Shown piece by piece: positions 10,661 to 23,500 of a stretch of DNA of 64,000 bases. The stretch's first letter is position 1, and the number at the start of each line of letters is the position of its first letter. A program made the translations under genes and the position numbers. Source of the stretch: Arenicola marina (Eukaryota > Annelida > Polychaeta > Arenicolidae); NCBI GenBank assembly GCA_964019135.1, contig OZ025258.1:2666001-2730000 (forward strand), given 5' to 3'. The notes under the pieces are model-generated. The model was not told where the DNA came from, made no database searches, and saw only the letters and a list, made by a program, of their open reading frames with translations.

Positions 10661-11692
10661 TGTCAGTGAGTAGTGGGACAGTCGGGTGGTCAGGTTCCCA
10701 GTCCCTGTCAGTGAGTAATGGGGCAGTCGGGTGGTCAGGTTCCCAGTCCCTGTCAGTGAGTAGTGGGACAGTCGGTGGTCAGGTTCCCAGTCCCTGTCAG
10801 TGAGTAGTGGGGCAGTCGGGTGGTCAGGTTTCCAGTCCCTGTCAGTGAGTAATGGGGCAGTCGGGTGGTCAGGTTCCCAGTCCCTGTCAGTGAGTAGTGG
10901 GACAGTCGAGGGTCAGGTTCCCAGTCCCTGTCAGTGAGTAGTGGGACAGTCGGTGGTCAGGTTCCCCGTCTCTGTCAGTGAGTAGTGGGACAGCCGGTGG
11001 TCAGGTCCCCAGTCCCTGTCAGTGAGTAGTGGGACAGTCGGTGGTCAGGTTCCCAGTCCCTGTCAGTGAATAGTGGGACAGTCGGTGGTCAGGTTCCCAG
11101 TCCCTGTCAGTGAGTAGTGGGACAGTCGGGTGGTCAGGTTCCCCGTCTCTGTCAGTGAGTAGTGGGACAGCCGGTGGTCAGGTCCCCAGTCCCTGTCAGT
11201 GAGTAGTGGGACAGTCGGTGGTCAGGTTCCCAGTCCCTGTCAGTGAGTAGTGGGACAGTCGGTGGTCAGGTTTCCAGTCCCTGTCAGTGAGTAGTGGGAC
11301 AGTCGGTGGTCAGGTTCCCAGTCCCTGTCAGTGAGTAGTGGGACAGTCGGTGGTCAGGTTCCCAGTCCCTGTCAGTGAGTAGTGGGACAGTCGGGTGGTC
11401 AGGTTCCCAGTCCCTGTCAGTGAGTAGTGGGACAGTCGGGTGGTCAGGTTCCCAGTCCCTGTCAGTGAGTAGTGGGACAGTCGGTGGTCAGGTCCCCAGT
11501 CCCTGTTAGTGAGTAGTGGGACAGTCGGTGGTCAGGTTCCCAGTCCCTGTCAGTGAGTAGTGGGACAGTCGGTGGTCAGGTTCCCAGTCCCTGCCAGTGA
11601 GTAGTGGGACAGTCGGTGGTCAGGTTCCCAGTCCCTGTCAGTGAGTAGTCGGACAGTCGGGTGGTCAGGTTCCCAGTCTGTCAGTGAGTAGT

Positions 11693-14600
11693 GGGACGGT
11701 CGGGTGATCAGGTTCCCAGTCCCTGTCAGTGAGTAGTGGGACAGTCGGTGGTCAGGTTCCCAGTCCCTGTCAGTGAGTAGTGGGACAGTCGGTGGTCAGG
11801 TTCCCAGTCCCTGTCAGTGAGTAGTGGGACAGTCGGTGGTCAGGTTCCCAGTCCCTGTCAGTGAGTAATGGGACAGTCGGTGGTCAGGTTCCCAGTCCCT
11901 GTCAGTGAGTAGTGGGACAGTCGGTGGTCAGGTTCCCAGTCCCTGTCAGTGAGTAGTGGGACAGTCGGTGGTCAGGTTCCCAGTCCCTGTCAGTGAGTAA
12001 TGGGACAGTCGGTGGTCAGGTTCCCAGTACCTGTCAGTGAGTAGTGGAACAGTCGGGTGGTCAGGTTCCCAGTCCCTGTCAGTGAGTAGTGGGACATTCG
12101 GTGGTCAGGTTCCCAGTCCCTGTCAGTGAGTAGTGGGACAGTCGGTGGTCAGGTTCCCAGTCCCTGTCAGTGAGTAGTGGGACAGTCGGTGGTCAGGTTC
12201 CCAGTCCCTGTCAGTGAGTAGTGGGACAGTCGGTGGTCAGGTTTCCAGTCCCTGTCAGTGAGTAGTGGGACAGTCGGTGGTCAGGTTCCCAGTCCCTGTC
12301 AGTGAGTAGTGGGACAGTCGGTGGTCAGGTTCCCAGTCCCTGTCAGTGAGTAGTGGGAGAGTCGGGTGGTCAGGTTCCCAGTCCCTGTCAGTGAGTAATG
12401 GGACAGTCGTTGGTCAGGGTCCCAGTCCCTGTCAGTGAGTAGTGGGACAGTCGGGTGGTCAGGTTCCCAGTCCCTGTCAGTGAGTAGTGGGACAGTCGGG
12501 TGGTCAGGTCCCCAGTCCCTGTCAGTTAGTAGTGGGACAGTCGGTGGTCAGGTTCCTAGTCCCTGTCAGTGAGTAGTGGGACAGTCGGTGGTCAGGTTCC
12601 CAGTCCCTGTCAGTGAGTAGTGGGGCAGTCGGTGGTCAGGTTCCCAGTCCCTGTCAGTGAGTAGTGGGACAGTCGGGTGGTCAGGTTCCCCGTCTCTGTC
12701 AGTGAGTAGTGGGACAGCCGGTGGTCAGGTCCCCAGTCCCTGTCAGTGAGTAGTGGGACAGTCGGTGGTCAGGTTCCCAGTCCCTGTCAGTGAGTAGTGG
12801 GACAGTCGGGTGGTCAGGTTCCCCGTCTCTGTCAGTGAGTAGTGGGACAGCCGGTGGTCAGGTCCCCAGTCCCTGTCAGTGAGTAGTGGGACAGTCGGTG
12901 GTCAGGTTCCCAGTCCCTGTCAGTGAGTAGTGGGACAGTCGGTGGTCAGGTTCCCAGTCCCTGTCAGTGAGTAGTGGGACAGTCGGTGGTCAGGTTCCCA
13001 GTCCCTGTCAGTGAGTAGTGGGACAGTCGGTGGTCAGGTTCCCAGTCCCTGTCAGTGAGTAGTGGGACAGTCGGGTGGTCAGGTTCCCAGTCCCTGTCAG
13101 TGAGTAGTGGGACAGTCGGGTGGTCAGGTTCCCAGTCCCTGTCAGTGAGTAGTGGGACAGTCGGTGGTCAGGTCCCCAGTCCCTGTCAGTGAGTAGTGGG
13201 ACAGTCGGTGGTCAGGTTCCCAGTCCCTGTCAGTGAGTAGTGGGACAGTCGGTGGTCAGGTTCCTAGTCCCTGTCAGTGAGTAGTGGGACAGTCGGTGGT
13301 CAGGTTCCCAGTCCCTGTCAGTGAGTAGTGGGACAGTCGGGTGGTCAGGTTCCCAGTCTGTCAGTGAGTAGTGGGACGGTCGGGTGATCAGGTTCCCAGT
13401 CCCTGTCAGTGAGTAGTGGGACAGTCGGTGGTCAGGTTCCCAGTCCCTGTCCGTGAGTAGTGGGACAGTCTGTGGTCAGGTTCCCAGTCCCTGTCAGTGA
13501 ATAGTGGGACAGTCGGGTGGTCAAGTCCCCAGTCCCTGTCAGTGGGTAGTGGGACATTCGGTGGTCAGGTTCCCAGTCCCTGTCAGTGAGTAGTGGGACA
13601 GTCGGTGGTCAGGTTTCCAGTCCCTGTCAGTGAGTAGTGGGACAGTCGGTGGTCAGGTTCCCAGTCCCTGTCAGTGAGTAGTGGGACAGTCGGTGGTCAG
13701 GTTCCCAGTCCCTGTCAGTGAGTAGTGGGACAGTCGGGTGGTCAGGTTCCCAGTCTGTCAGTGAGTAGTGGGAGAGTCGGGTGGTCAGGTTCCCAGTCCC
13801 TGTCAGTGAGTAGTGGGACAGTCGGTGGTCAGGTTCCCAGTCCCTGTCAGTGAGTAGTGGGACAGTCGGTGGTCAGGTTCCCAGTCCCTGTCAGTGAGTA
13901 GTGGGACAGTCGGTGGCCAGGTTCCCAGTCCCTGTCAGTGAGTAGTGGGAGAGTCGGGTGGTCAGGTTCCCCGTCCCTGTCAGTGAGTAGTGGGACAGTC
14001 GGGTGGTCAGGTCCCCAGTCCCTGTCAGTGAGTAGTGGGACAGTCGGTGGTCAGGTTCCCAGTCCCTGTCAGTGAGTAGTGGGACAGTCGGTGGTCAGGT
14101 TCCCAGTCCCTGTCAGTGAGTAGTGGGACAGTCGGTGGTCAGGTTCCCAGTCCCTGTCAGTGAGTAGTGGGACAGTCGGGTGGTCAGGTTCCCAGTCTGT
14201 CAGTGAGTAGTGGGACGGTCGGGTGATCAGGTTCCCAGTCCCTGTCAGTGATTAGTGGGACAGTCGGTGGTCAGGTTCCCAGTCCCTGTCCGTGAGTAGT
14301 GGGACAGTCGGTGGTCAGGTCCCCAGTCCCTGCCAGTGAGTAGTGGGACAGTCGGTGGTCAGGTTCCCAGTCCCTGTCAGTGAGTAGTCGGACAGTCGGG
14401 TGGTCAGGTTCCCAGTCTGTCAGTGAGTAGTGGGACGGTCGGGTGATCAGGTTCCCAGTCCCTGTCAGTGAGTAGTGGGACAGTCGGTGGTCAGGTTCCC
14501 AGTCCCTGTCAGTGAGTAGTGGGACAGTCGGTGGTCAGGTTCCCAGTCCCTGTCAGTGAGTAGTGGGACAGTCGGTGGTCAGGTTCCCAGTCCCTGTCAG

Positions 14601-17000
14601 TGAGTAATGGGACAGTCGGTGGTCAGGTTCCCAGTCCCTGTCAGTGAGTAGTGGGACAGTCGGTGGTCAGGTTCCCAGTCCCTGTCAGTGAGTAGTGGGA
14701 CAGTCGGTGGTCAGGTTCCCAGTCCCTGTCAGTGAGTAGTGGGACAGTCGGTGGTCAGGTTCCCAGTACCTGTCAGTGAGTAGTGGAACAGTCGGGTGGT
14801 CAGGTTCCCAGTCCCTGTCAGTGAGTAGTGGGACATTCGGTGGTCAGGTTCCCAGTCCCTGTCAGTGAGTAGTGGGACAGTCGGTGGTCAGGTTCCCAGT
14901 CCCTGTCAGTGAGTAGTGGGACAGTCGGTGGTCAGGTTCCCAGTCCCTGTCAGTGAGTAGTGGGACAGTCGGTGGTCAGGTTTCCAGTCCCTGTCAGTGA
15001 GTAGTGGGACAGTCGGTGGTCAGGTTCCCAGTCCCTGTCAGTGAGTAGTGGGACAGTCGGTGGTCAGGTTCCCAGTCCCTGTCAGTGAGTAGTGGGAGAG
15101 TCGGGTGGTCAGGTTCCCAGTCCCTGTCAGTGAGTAATGGGACAGTCGTTGGTCAGGGTCCCAGTCCCTGTCAGTGAGTAGTGGGACAGTCGGGTGGTCA
15201 GGTTCCCAGTCCCTGTCAGTGAGTAGTGGGACAGTCGGGTGGTCAGGTCCCCAGTCCCTGTCAGTTAGTAGTGGGACAGTCGGTGGTCAGGTTCCTAGTC
15301 CCTGTCAGTGAGTAGTGGGACAGTCGGTGGTCAGGTTCCCAGTCCCTGTCAGTGAGTAGTGGGGCAGTCGGTGGTCAGGTTCCCAGTCCCTGTCAGTGAG
15401 TAGTGGGACAGTCGGGTGGTCAGGTTCCCCGTCTCTGTCAGTGAGTAGTGGGACAGCCGGTGGTCAGGTCCCCAGTCCCTGTCAGTGAGTAGTGGGACAG
15501 TCGGTGGTCAGGTTCCCAGTCCCTGTCAGTGAGTAGTGGGACAGTCGGGTGGTCAGGTTCCCCGTCTCTGTCAGTGAGTAGTGGGACAGCCGGTGGTCAG
15601 GTCCCCAGTCCCTGTCAGTGAGTAGTGGGACAGTCGGTGGTCAGGTTCCCAGTCCCTGTCAGTGAGTAGTGGGACAGTCGGTGGTCAGGTTCCCAGTCCC
15701 TGTCAGTGAGTAGTGGGACAGTCGGTGGTCAGGTTCCCAGTCCCTGTCAGTGAGTAGTGGGACAGTCGGTGGTCAGGTTCCCAGTCCCTGTCAGTGAGTA
15801 GTGGGACAGTCGGGTGGTCAGGTTCCCAGTCCCTGTCAGTGAGTAGTGGGACAGTCGGGTGGTCAGGTTCCCAGTCCCTGTCAGTGAGTAGTGGGACAGT
15901 CGGTGGTCAGGTCCCCAGTCCCTGTCAGTGAGTAGTGGGACAGTCGGTGGTCAGGTTCCCAGTCCCTGTCAGTGAGTAGTGGGACAGTCGGTGGTCAGGT
16001 TCCTAGTCCCTGTCAGTGAGTAGTGGGACAGTCGGTGGTCAGGTTCCCAGTCCCTGTCAGTGAGTAGTGGGACAGTCGGTGGTCAGGTTCCCAGTCCCTG
16101 TCAGTGAGTAGTGGGACAGTCGGGTGGTCAGGTTCCCAGTCTGTCAGTGAGTAGTGGGAGAGTCGGGTGGTCAGGTTCCCAGTCCCTGTCAGTGAGTAGT
16201 GGGACAGTCGGTGGTCAGGTTCCCAGTCCCTGTCAGTGAGTAGTGGGACAGTCGGTGGTCAGGTTCCCAGTCCCTGTCAGTGAGTAGTGGGACAGTCGGT
16301 GGCCAGGTTCCCAGTCCCTGTCAGTGAGTAGTGGGAGAGTCGGGTGGTCAGGTTCCCCGTCCCTGTCAGTGAGTAGTGGGACAGTCGGGTGGTCAGGTCC
16401 CCAGTCCCTGTCAGTGAGTAGTGGGACAGTCGGTGGTCAGGTTCCCAGTCCCTGTCAGTGAGTAGTGGGACAGTCGGTGGTCAGGTTCCCAGTCCCTGTC
16501 AGTGAGTAGTGGGACAGTCGGTGGTCAGGTTCCCAGTCCCTGTCAGTGAGTAGTGGGACAGTCGGGTGGTCAGGTTCCCAGTCTGTCAGTGAGTAGTGGG
16601 ACGGTCGGGTGATCAGGTTCCCAGTCCCTGTCAGTGATTAGTGGGACAGTCGGTGGTCAGGTTCCCAGTCCCTGTCCGTGAGTAGTGGGACAGTCTGTGG
16701 TCAGGTTCCCAGTCCCTGTCAGTGAGTAGTGGGACAGTCGGTGGTCAGGTTCCCAGTCCCTGTCAGTGAGTAGTGGGACAGTCGGTGGTCAGGTTCCCAG
16801 TCCCTGTCAGTGAGTAGTGGGACAGTCGGTGGTCAGGTTCCCAGTCCCTGTCAGTGAGTAGTGGGACAGTCGGTGGTCAGGTTCCCAGTCCCTGTCAGTG
16901 AGTAGTGGGACAGTCGGTGGCCAGGTTCCCAGTACCTGTCAGTGAGTAGTGGGAGAGTCGGGTGGTCAGGTTCCCCGTCCCTGTCAGTGAGTAGTGGGAC
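11693..17000. repeat. Higher-order block duplication in the 44/45-bp array, second pair
   Basis: Markers at 11693, 12091 (GGGACATTCGG), 12355 (GGGAGAG) and 12523 (CAGTTAG) recur at 14432, 14830, 15094 and 15262, each exactly 2,739 bp on. Further right, markers at 13770, 13947, 14212 and 14251 recur at 16156, 16333, 16598 and 16637, each 2,386 bp on. The 353-bp difference is eight units, so the right copy lost, or the left copy gained, eight units. The right limit is approximate. Confidence 0.85.
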
Positions 17001-17528
17001 AGTCGGGTGGTCAGGTCCCCAGTCCCTGTCAGTGAGTAGTGGGACAGTCGGTGGTCAGGTTCCCAGTCCCTGTCAGTGAGTAGTGGGACAGTCGGTGGCC
17101 AGGTTCCCAGTCCCTGTCAGTGAGTAGTGGGACAGTCGGTGGTCAGGTTCCCAGTCCCTGTCAGTGAGTAGTGGGACAGTCGGTGGTCAGGTTCCCAGTC
17201 CCTGTCAGTGAGTAGTGGGACAGTCGGTGGTCAGGTTCCCAGTCCCTGTCAGTGAGTAGTGGGACAGTCGGTGGTCAGGTTCCCAGTCCCTGTCAGTGAG
17301 TAGTGGGACAGTCGGTGGTCAGGTTCCCAGTCCCTGTCAGTGAGTAGTGGGACAGTCGGTGGTCAGGTTCCCAGTCCCTGTCAGTGAGTAGTGGGACAGT
17401 CGGTGGTCAGGTTCCCAGTCCCTGTCAGTGAGTAGTGGGACAGTCGGTGGTCAGGTTCCCAGTCCCTGTCAGTGAGTAGTGGGACAGTCGGTGGTCAGGT
17501 TCCCAGTCCCTGTCAGTGAGTAGTGGGA

Positions 17529-18435
17529 ACATGCCTACAGAGCACATTTGCTATAGAGCTTATGGTAATGACACGGGATGACATTCCGGCACCAGAACAG
17601 GGCTTCCTATTGTAAACATAATAACCTTGCCACAACCTTATATCTGCGCAAAACTTGTGACCTTGCCACCACATGACATTGCATGCATAACTGCGGTGTT
17701 ATATTCTACATGCTCTGCCGCCTACCATTACTACATGACAAGGCTAGCCATGTCGTCCCGCAGCCCCCCGCCGCGGCCGCCCTGGAGTCACGTACACCAG
17801 GCTCATGGTACTCTGGTGCCCGGATGTGTTTTCCCCTCCTGTAGTTAATACCCAAAGCAATTTACCCGATTTCAAAAACGATTTATGGGGAAATGAAGTT
17901 GCGTGGTGGTGCAATAGAGACCTCTGGGCGACGACAGCCGTGGGGCTGGTAGCTGATCCCTTCAGATCGATATCCGTTTAGTTTGGCTGTTCCCCCCGTG
18001 ATGGAAGTCACTGGTGGATGAATACATCATTCGCGGGTTGATAGGGTTCACAGCACACATTGCTGACCCAGTACCCCTTTCCCGCCCAACCTCTGCCCTT
18101 CGCATAACACGTTTCTCCGCCGTTTTTATAATCGTCCCCCACTGGGAAGCAAACCTGGACTTCCAACCTTGTTATCACGTTAGAAAGACAACTTTAGATA
18201 AATCGGGGTAAAACCTGGTACTTATTTAGCATTCTGCAGCTAATATTGAGGCCATTCATTCAGATTATCATCGTGTTCTCTTTAACAAGGGAATCAACTT
18301 AATGATGACGTGTTTGTTTTTCGAGATGAACTTTGCCCTCTTTTAATGACGTACAATATGAAGATTGAACTTTATATTCGAGTCTAATCTACCGAAGGAA
18401 GATGGATCCATGGTAATCGACAGTGGAGTTTCTCT
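17529..18435. other. Single-copy spacer between the 44/45-bp and 58-bp arrays
   Basis: About 907 bp of ordinary mixed-composition DNA. Two short + frames (73 codons from 17627, 65 codons from 18014) have no recognisable motif, signal peptide or splice context. There is a small GC-rich patch around 17763-17781 (CCGCCGCGGCCGCC) and a 10-bp palindrome ATGGATCCAT at 18402. I see no transposon ends and no RNA gene. It is the longest non-repetitive stretch in the window. Confidence 0.5.
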
Positions 18436-20580
18436 CAAGGTGATCTATATAGTGCCAAGCGGTCTGAGGTAATACAAGTAATAGAGGCCTATCAAAGGTG
18501 ATCTATATAGTACAGAGCGGTCTAAGGTAATGCACGTAATAGAGGCCTATCCAAGGTGATCTATATAGTACAGAGCGGTCTAAGGTAATGCACGTAATAG
18601 AGGCCTATCAAAGGTGATCTATATAGTACAGAGCGGTCTAAGGTAATGCACGTAATAGAGACCTATCCAAGGTGATCTATATAGTACAGAGCGGTCTAAG
18701 GTAATGCACGTAATAGAGGCCTATCCAAGGTGATCTATATAGTACAGAGCGGTCTAAGGTAATGCACGTAATAGAGGCCTATCAAAGGTGATCTATATAG
18801 TACAGAGCGGTCTAAGGTAATGCACGTAATAGAGGCCTATCCAAGGTGATCTATATAGTACAGAGCGGTCTAAGGTAATACACGTAATAGAGGCCTATCC
18901 AAGGTGATCTATATAGTACAGAGCGGTCTAAGGTAATACACGTAATAGAGGCCTATCCAAGGTGATCTATATAGTACAGAGCGGTCTAAGGTAATACACG
19001 TAATAGAGACCTATCCAAGGTGATCTATATAGTACAGAGCGGTCTAAGGTAATGCACGTAATAGAGATCTATCCAAGGTGATCTATATAATACAGAGCGG
19101 TCTGAGGTAATACACGTAATAGAGGCCTATCCAAGGTGATCTATATAGTACAGAGCGGTCTAAGGTAATACACGTAATAGAGATCTATCAAAGGTGATCT
19201 ATATAGTACAGAGCGGTCTAAGGTAATACACGTAATAGAGATCTATCAAAGGTGATCTATATAGTACAGAGCGGTCTAAGGTAATACACGTAATAGAGAT
19301 CTATCCAAGGTGATCTATATAGTACAGAGCGGTCTAAGGTAATACACGTAATAGAGACCTATCAAAGGTGATCTATATAGTACAGAGCGGTCTAAGGTAA
19401 TACACGTAATAGAGATCTATCAAAGGTGATCTATATAGTACAGAGCGGTCTAAGGTAATGCACGTAATAGAGGCCTATCAAAGGTGATCTATATAGTACA
19501 GAGCGGTCTAAGGTAATGCACGTAATAGAGACCTATCCAAGGTGATCTATATAGTACAGAGCGGTCTAAGGTAATGCACGTAATAGAGGCCTATCCAAGG
19601 TGATCTATATAGTACAGAGCGGTCTAAGGTAATGCACGTAATAGAGGCCTATCAAAGGTGATCTATATAGTACAGAGCGGTCTAAGGTAATGCACGTAAT
19701 AGAGGCCTATCCAAGGTGATCTATATAGTACAGAGCGGTCTAAGGTAATACACGTAATAGAGGCCTATCAAAGGTGATCTATATAGTACAGAGCGGTCTA
19801 AGGTAATACACGTAATAGAGGCCTATCAAAGGTGATCTATATAGTACAGAGCGGTCTAAGGTAATACACGTAATAGAGGCCTATCCAAGGTGATCTATAT
19901 AGTACAGAGCGGTCTAAGGTAATACACGTAATAGAGACCTATCCAAGGTGATCTATATAGTACAGAGCGGTCTAAGGTAATACACGTAATAGAGGCCTAT
20001 CCAAGGTGATCTATATAGTACAGAGCGGTCTAAGGTAATACACGTAATAGAGACCTATCCAAGGTGATCTATATAGTACAGAGCGGTCTAAGGTAATGCA
20101 CGTAATAGAGGCCTATCCAAGGTGATCTATATAGTACAGAGCGGTCTAAGGTAATACACGTAATAGAGACCTATCCAAGGTGATTTATATAGTACAGAGC
20201 GGTCTAAGGTAATACACGTAATAGAGGCCTATCAAAGGTGATCTATATAGTACAGAGCGGTCTAAGGTAATACACGTAATAGAGACCTATCCAAGGTGAT
20301 CTATATAGTACAGAGCGGTCTAAGGTAATACACGTAATAGAGGCCTATCCAAGGTGATCTATATAGTACAGAGCGGTCTAAGGTAATACACGTAATAGAG
20401 GCCTATCCAAGGTGATTTATATAGTACAGAGCGGTCTAAGGTAATACACGTAATAGAGGCCTATCCAAGGTGATCTATATAGTACAGAGCGGTCTAAGGT
20501 AATACACGTAATAGAGATCTATCAAAGGTGATCTATATAGTACAGAGCGGTCTAAGGTAATACACGTAATAGAGGCCTTT

Positions 20581-23500
20581 CCAAGGGCTATCTATATAGT
20601 ACAGAGCGGTCTAAGGTAATACAAGTAATAGAGGCCTATCCAAGGTGATCTATATAGTACAGAGCGGTCTAAGCTAATACACGTAATAGAGATCCATCCA
20701 AGGTGATCTATATAGTACAGAGCGGTCTAAGGTAATGCACGTAATAGAGACCTATCCAAGGTGATCTATATAGTACAGAGCGGTCTAAGCTAATACACGT
20801 AATAGAGGCCTATCCAAGGTGATCTATATAGTACAGAGCGGTCTAAGGTAATACACGTAATAGAGGCCTTTCCAAGGTGATCTATATAGTACAGAGCGGT
20901 CTAAGGTAATACACGTAATAGAGGCCTATCCAAGGTGATCTATATAGTACAGAGCGGTCTAAGGTAATACACGTAATAGAGATCTATCAAAGGTGATCTA
21001 TATAGTACAGAGCGGTCTAAGGTAATACACGTAATAGAGGCCTATCCAAGGTGATCTATATAGTACAGAGCGGTCTAAGGTAATACACGTAATAGAGATC
21101 TATCAAAGGTGATATATATAGTACAGAGCGGTCTAAGGTAATACACGTAATAGAGGCCTATCCAAGGTGATCTATATAGTACAGAGCGGTCTAAGGTAAT
21201 ACACGTAATAGAGGCCTATCAAAGGTGATCTATATAGTACAGAGCGGTCTAAGGTAATACACGTAATAGAGATCTATCAAAGGTGATCTATATAGTACAG
21301 AGCGGTCTAAGGTAATACACGTAATAGAGGCCTATCCAAGGTGATCTATATAGTACAGAGCGGTCCAAGGTAATGCACGTAATAGAGATCTATCAAAGGT
21401 GATCTATATAGTACAGTGCGGTCTAAGGTAATACACGTAATAGAGATCTATCAAAGGTGATCTATATAGTACAGAGCGGTCTAAGGTAATGCACGTAATA
21501 GAGATCTATCAAAGGTGATCTATATAGTACAGAGCGGTCTAAGGTAATACACGTAATAGAGGCCTATCCAAGGTGATCTATATAGTACAGAGCGGTCCAA
21601 GGTAATGCACGTAATAGAGACCTATCCAAGGTGATCTATATAGTACAGAGCGGTCTAAGGTAATACACGTAATAGGGGCCTATCAAAGGTGATTTATATA
21701 GTACAGAGCGGTCTAAGGTAATGCACGTAATAGAGATCTATCCAAGGTGATCTATATAGTACAGAGCGGTCTAAGGTAATACACATAATAGAGGCCTATC
21801 AAAGGTGATCTATATAGTACAGAGCGGTCTAAGGTAATACACGTAATAGAGGCCTATCCAAGGTGATCTATATAGTACAGAGCGGTCTAAGGTAATACAC
21901 GTAATAGAGGCCTATCCAAGGTGATCTATATAGTACAGAGCGGTCTAAGGTAATGCACGTAATGGAGGCCTATCCAAGGTGATCTATATAGTACAGAGCG
22001 GTCTAAGGTAATACACGTAATAGAGGCCTATCCAAGGGCTATCTATATATAGTACAGAGCGGTCTAAGGTAATACACATAATAGAGGCCTATCCAAGGTG
22101 ATTTATATAGTACAGAGCGGTCTAAGGTAATACACGTAATAGAGGCCTATCCAAGGTGATTTATATAGTACAGAGCGGTCTAAGGTAATGCACGTAATAG
22201 AGATCTATCCAAGGTGATCTATATAGTACAGAGCGGTCTAAGGTAATACACGTAATAGAGGCCTATCAAAGGTGATCTATATAGTACAGAGCGGTCTAAG
22301 GTAATACACGTAATAGAGGCCTATCAAAGGTGATCTATATAGTACAGAGCGGTCTAAGGTAATACACGTAATAGAGACCTATCAAAGGTGATCTATATAG
22401 TACCAAGCGGTCTAAGGTAATACACGTAATAGAGGCCTATCCAAGGTGATCTATATAGTACAGAGCGGTCTAAGGTAATACACGTAATAGAGACCTATCC
22501 AAGGTGATCTATATAGTACAGAGCGGTCTAAGGTAATACACGTAATAGAGGCCTATCCAAGGTGATCTATATAGTACAGAGCGGTCTAAGGTAATACACG
22601 TAATAGAGACCTATCCAAGGTGATCTATATAGTACAGAGCGGTCTAAGGTAATGCACGTAATAGAGGCCTATCCAAGGTGATCTATATAGTACAGAGCGG
22701 TCTAAGGTAATACACGTAATAGAGACCTATCCAAGGTGATTTATATAGTACAGAGCGGTCTAAGGTAATACACGTAATAGAGGCCTATCAAAGGTGATCT
22801 ATATAGTACAGAGCGGTCTAAGGTAATACACGTAATAGAGGCCTATCCAAGGTGATCTATATAGTACAGAGCGGTCTAAGGTAATACACGTAATAGAGAC
22901 CTATCCAAGGTGATCTATATAGTACAGAGCGGTCTAAGGTAATACACGTAATAGAGGCCTATCCAAGGTGATCTATATAGTACAGAGCGGTCTAAGGTAA
23001 TACACGTAATAGAGGCCTATCCAAGGTGATTTATATAGTACAGAGCGGTCTAAGGTAATACACGTAATAGAGGCCTATCCAAGGTGATCTATATAGTACA
23101 GAGCGGTCTAAGGTAATACACGTAATAGAGATCTATCAAAGGTGATCTATATAGTACAGAGCGGTCTAAGGTAATACACGTAATAGAGGCCTATCCAAGG
23201 GCTATCTATATAGTACAGAGCGGTCTAAGGTAATACAAGTAATAGAGGCCTATCCAAGGTGATCTATATAGTACAGAGCGGTCTAAGCTAATACACGTAA
23301 TAGAGATCCATCCAAGGTGATCTATATAGTACAGAGCGGTCTAAGGTAATGCACGTAATAGAGACCTATCCAAGGTGATCTATATAGTACAGAGCGGTCT
23401 AAGCTAATACACGTAATAGAGGCCTATCCAAGGTGATCTATATAGTACAGAGCGGTCTAAGGTAATACACGTAATAGAGACCTATCCAAGGTGATCTATA

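Larger units (their letters stand above)
5418..17528. repeat. 44/45-bp minisatellite, about 273 copies
   Basis: An uninterrupted array whose unit contains GTGAGTAGTGGGACAG and GGTTCCCAGTCCCTG. Two length classes alternate: 44 bp (CGGTGG) and 45 bp (CGGGTGG); a shorter class lacks four bases (CAGTCTGTCAG, for example before 7351, 9966 and 11693). Diagnostic variants include GTTCCCCGTCTCTG with GACAGCCGG, TAATGGGGCAG, CAGTTAGTAG and GGGACGGTCGGGTGATC. Where several 45-bp units sit together, one + frame stays open (15-residue repeat with SSGTVGW), as at 5657-5884, 5925-6107, 8051-8278 and 8319-8501; 44-bp units break it. It ends abruptly at GGGAACATGCC. Confidence 0.98.

Noticed and set aside
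17529-18435. Host exons or small genes in the spacer
   Set aside because: The 65- and 73-codon frames have no conserved motif, and there is no convincing splice-site or polyadenylation arrangement. The spacer is reported as single-copy DNA only.
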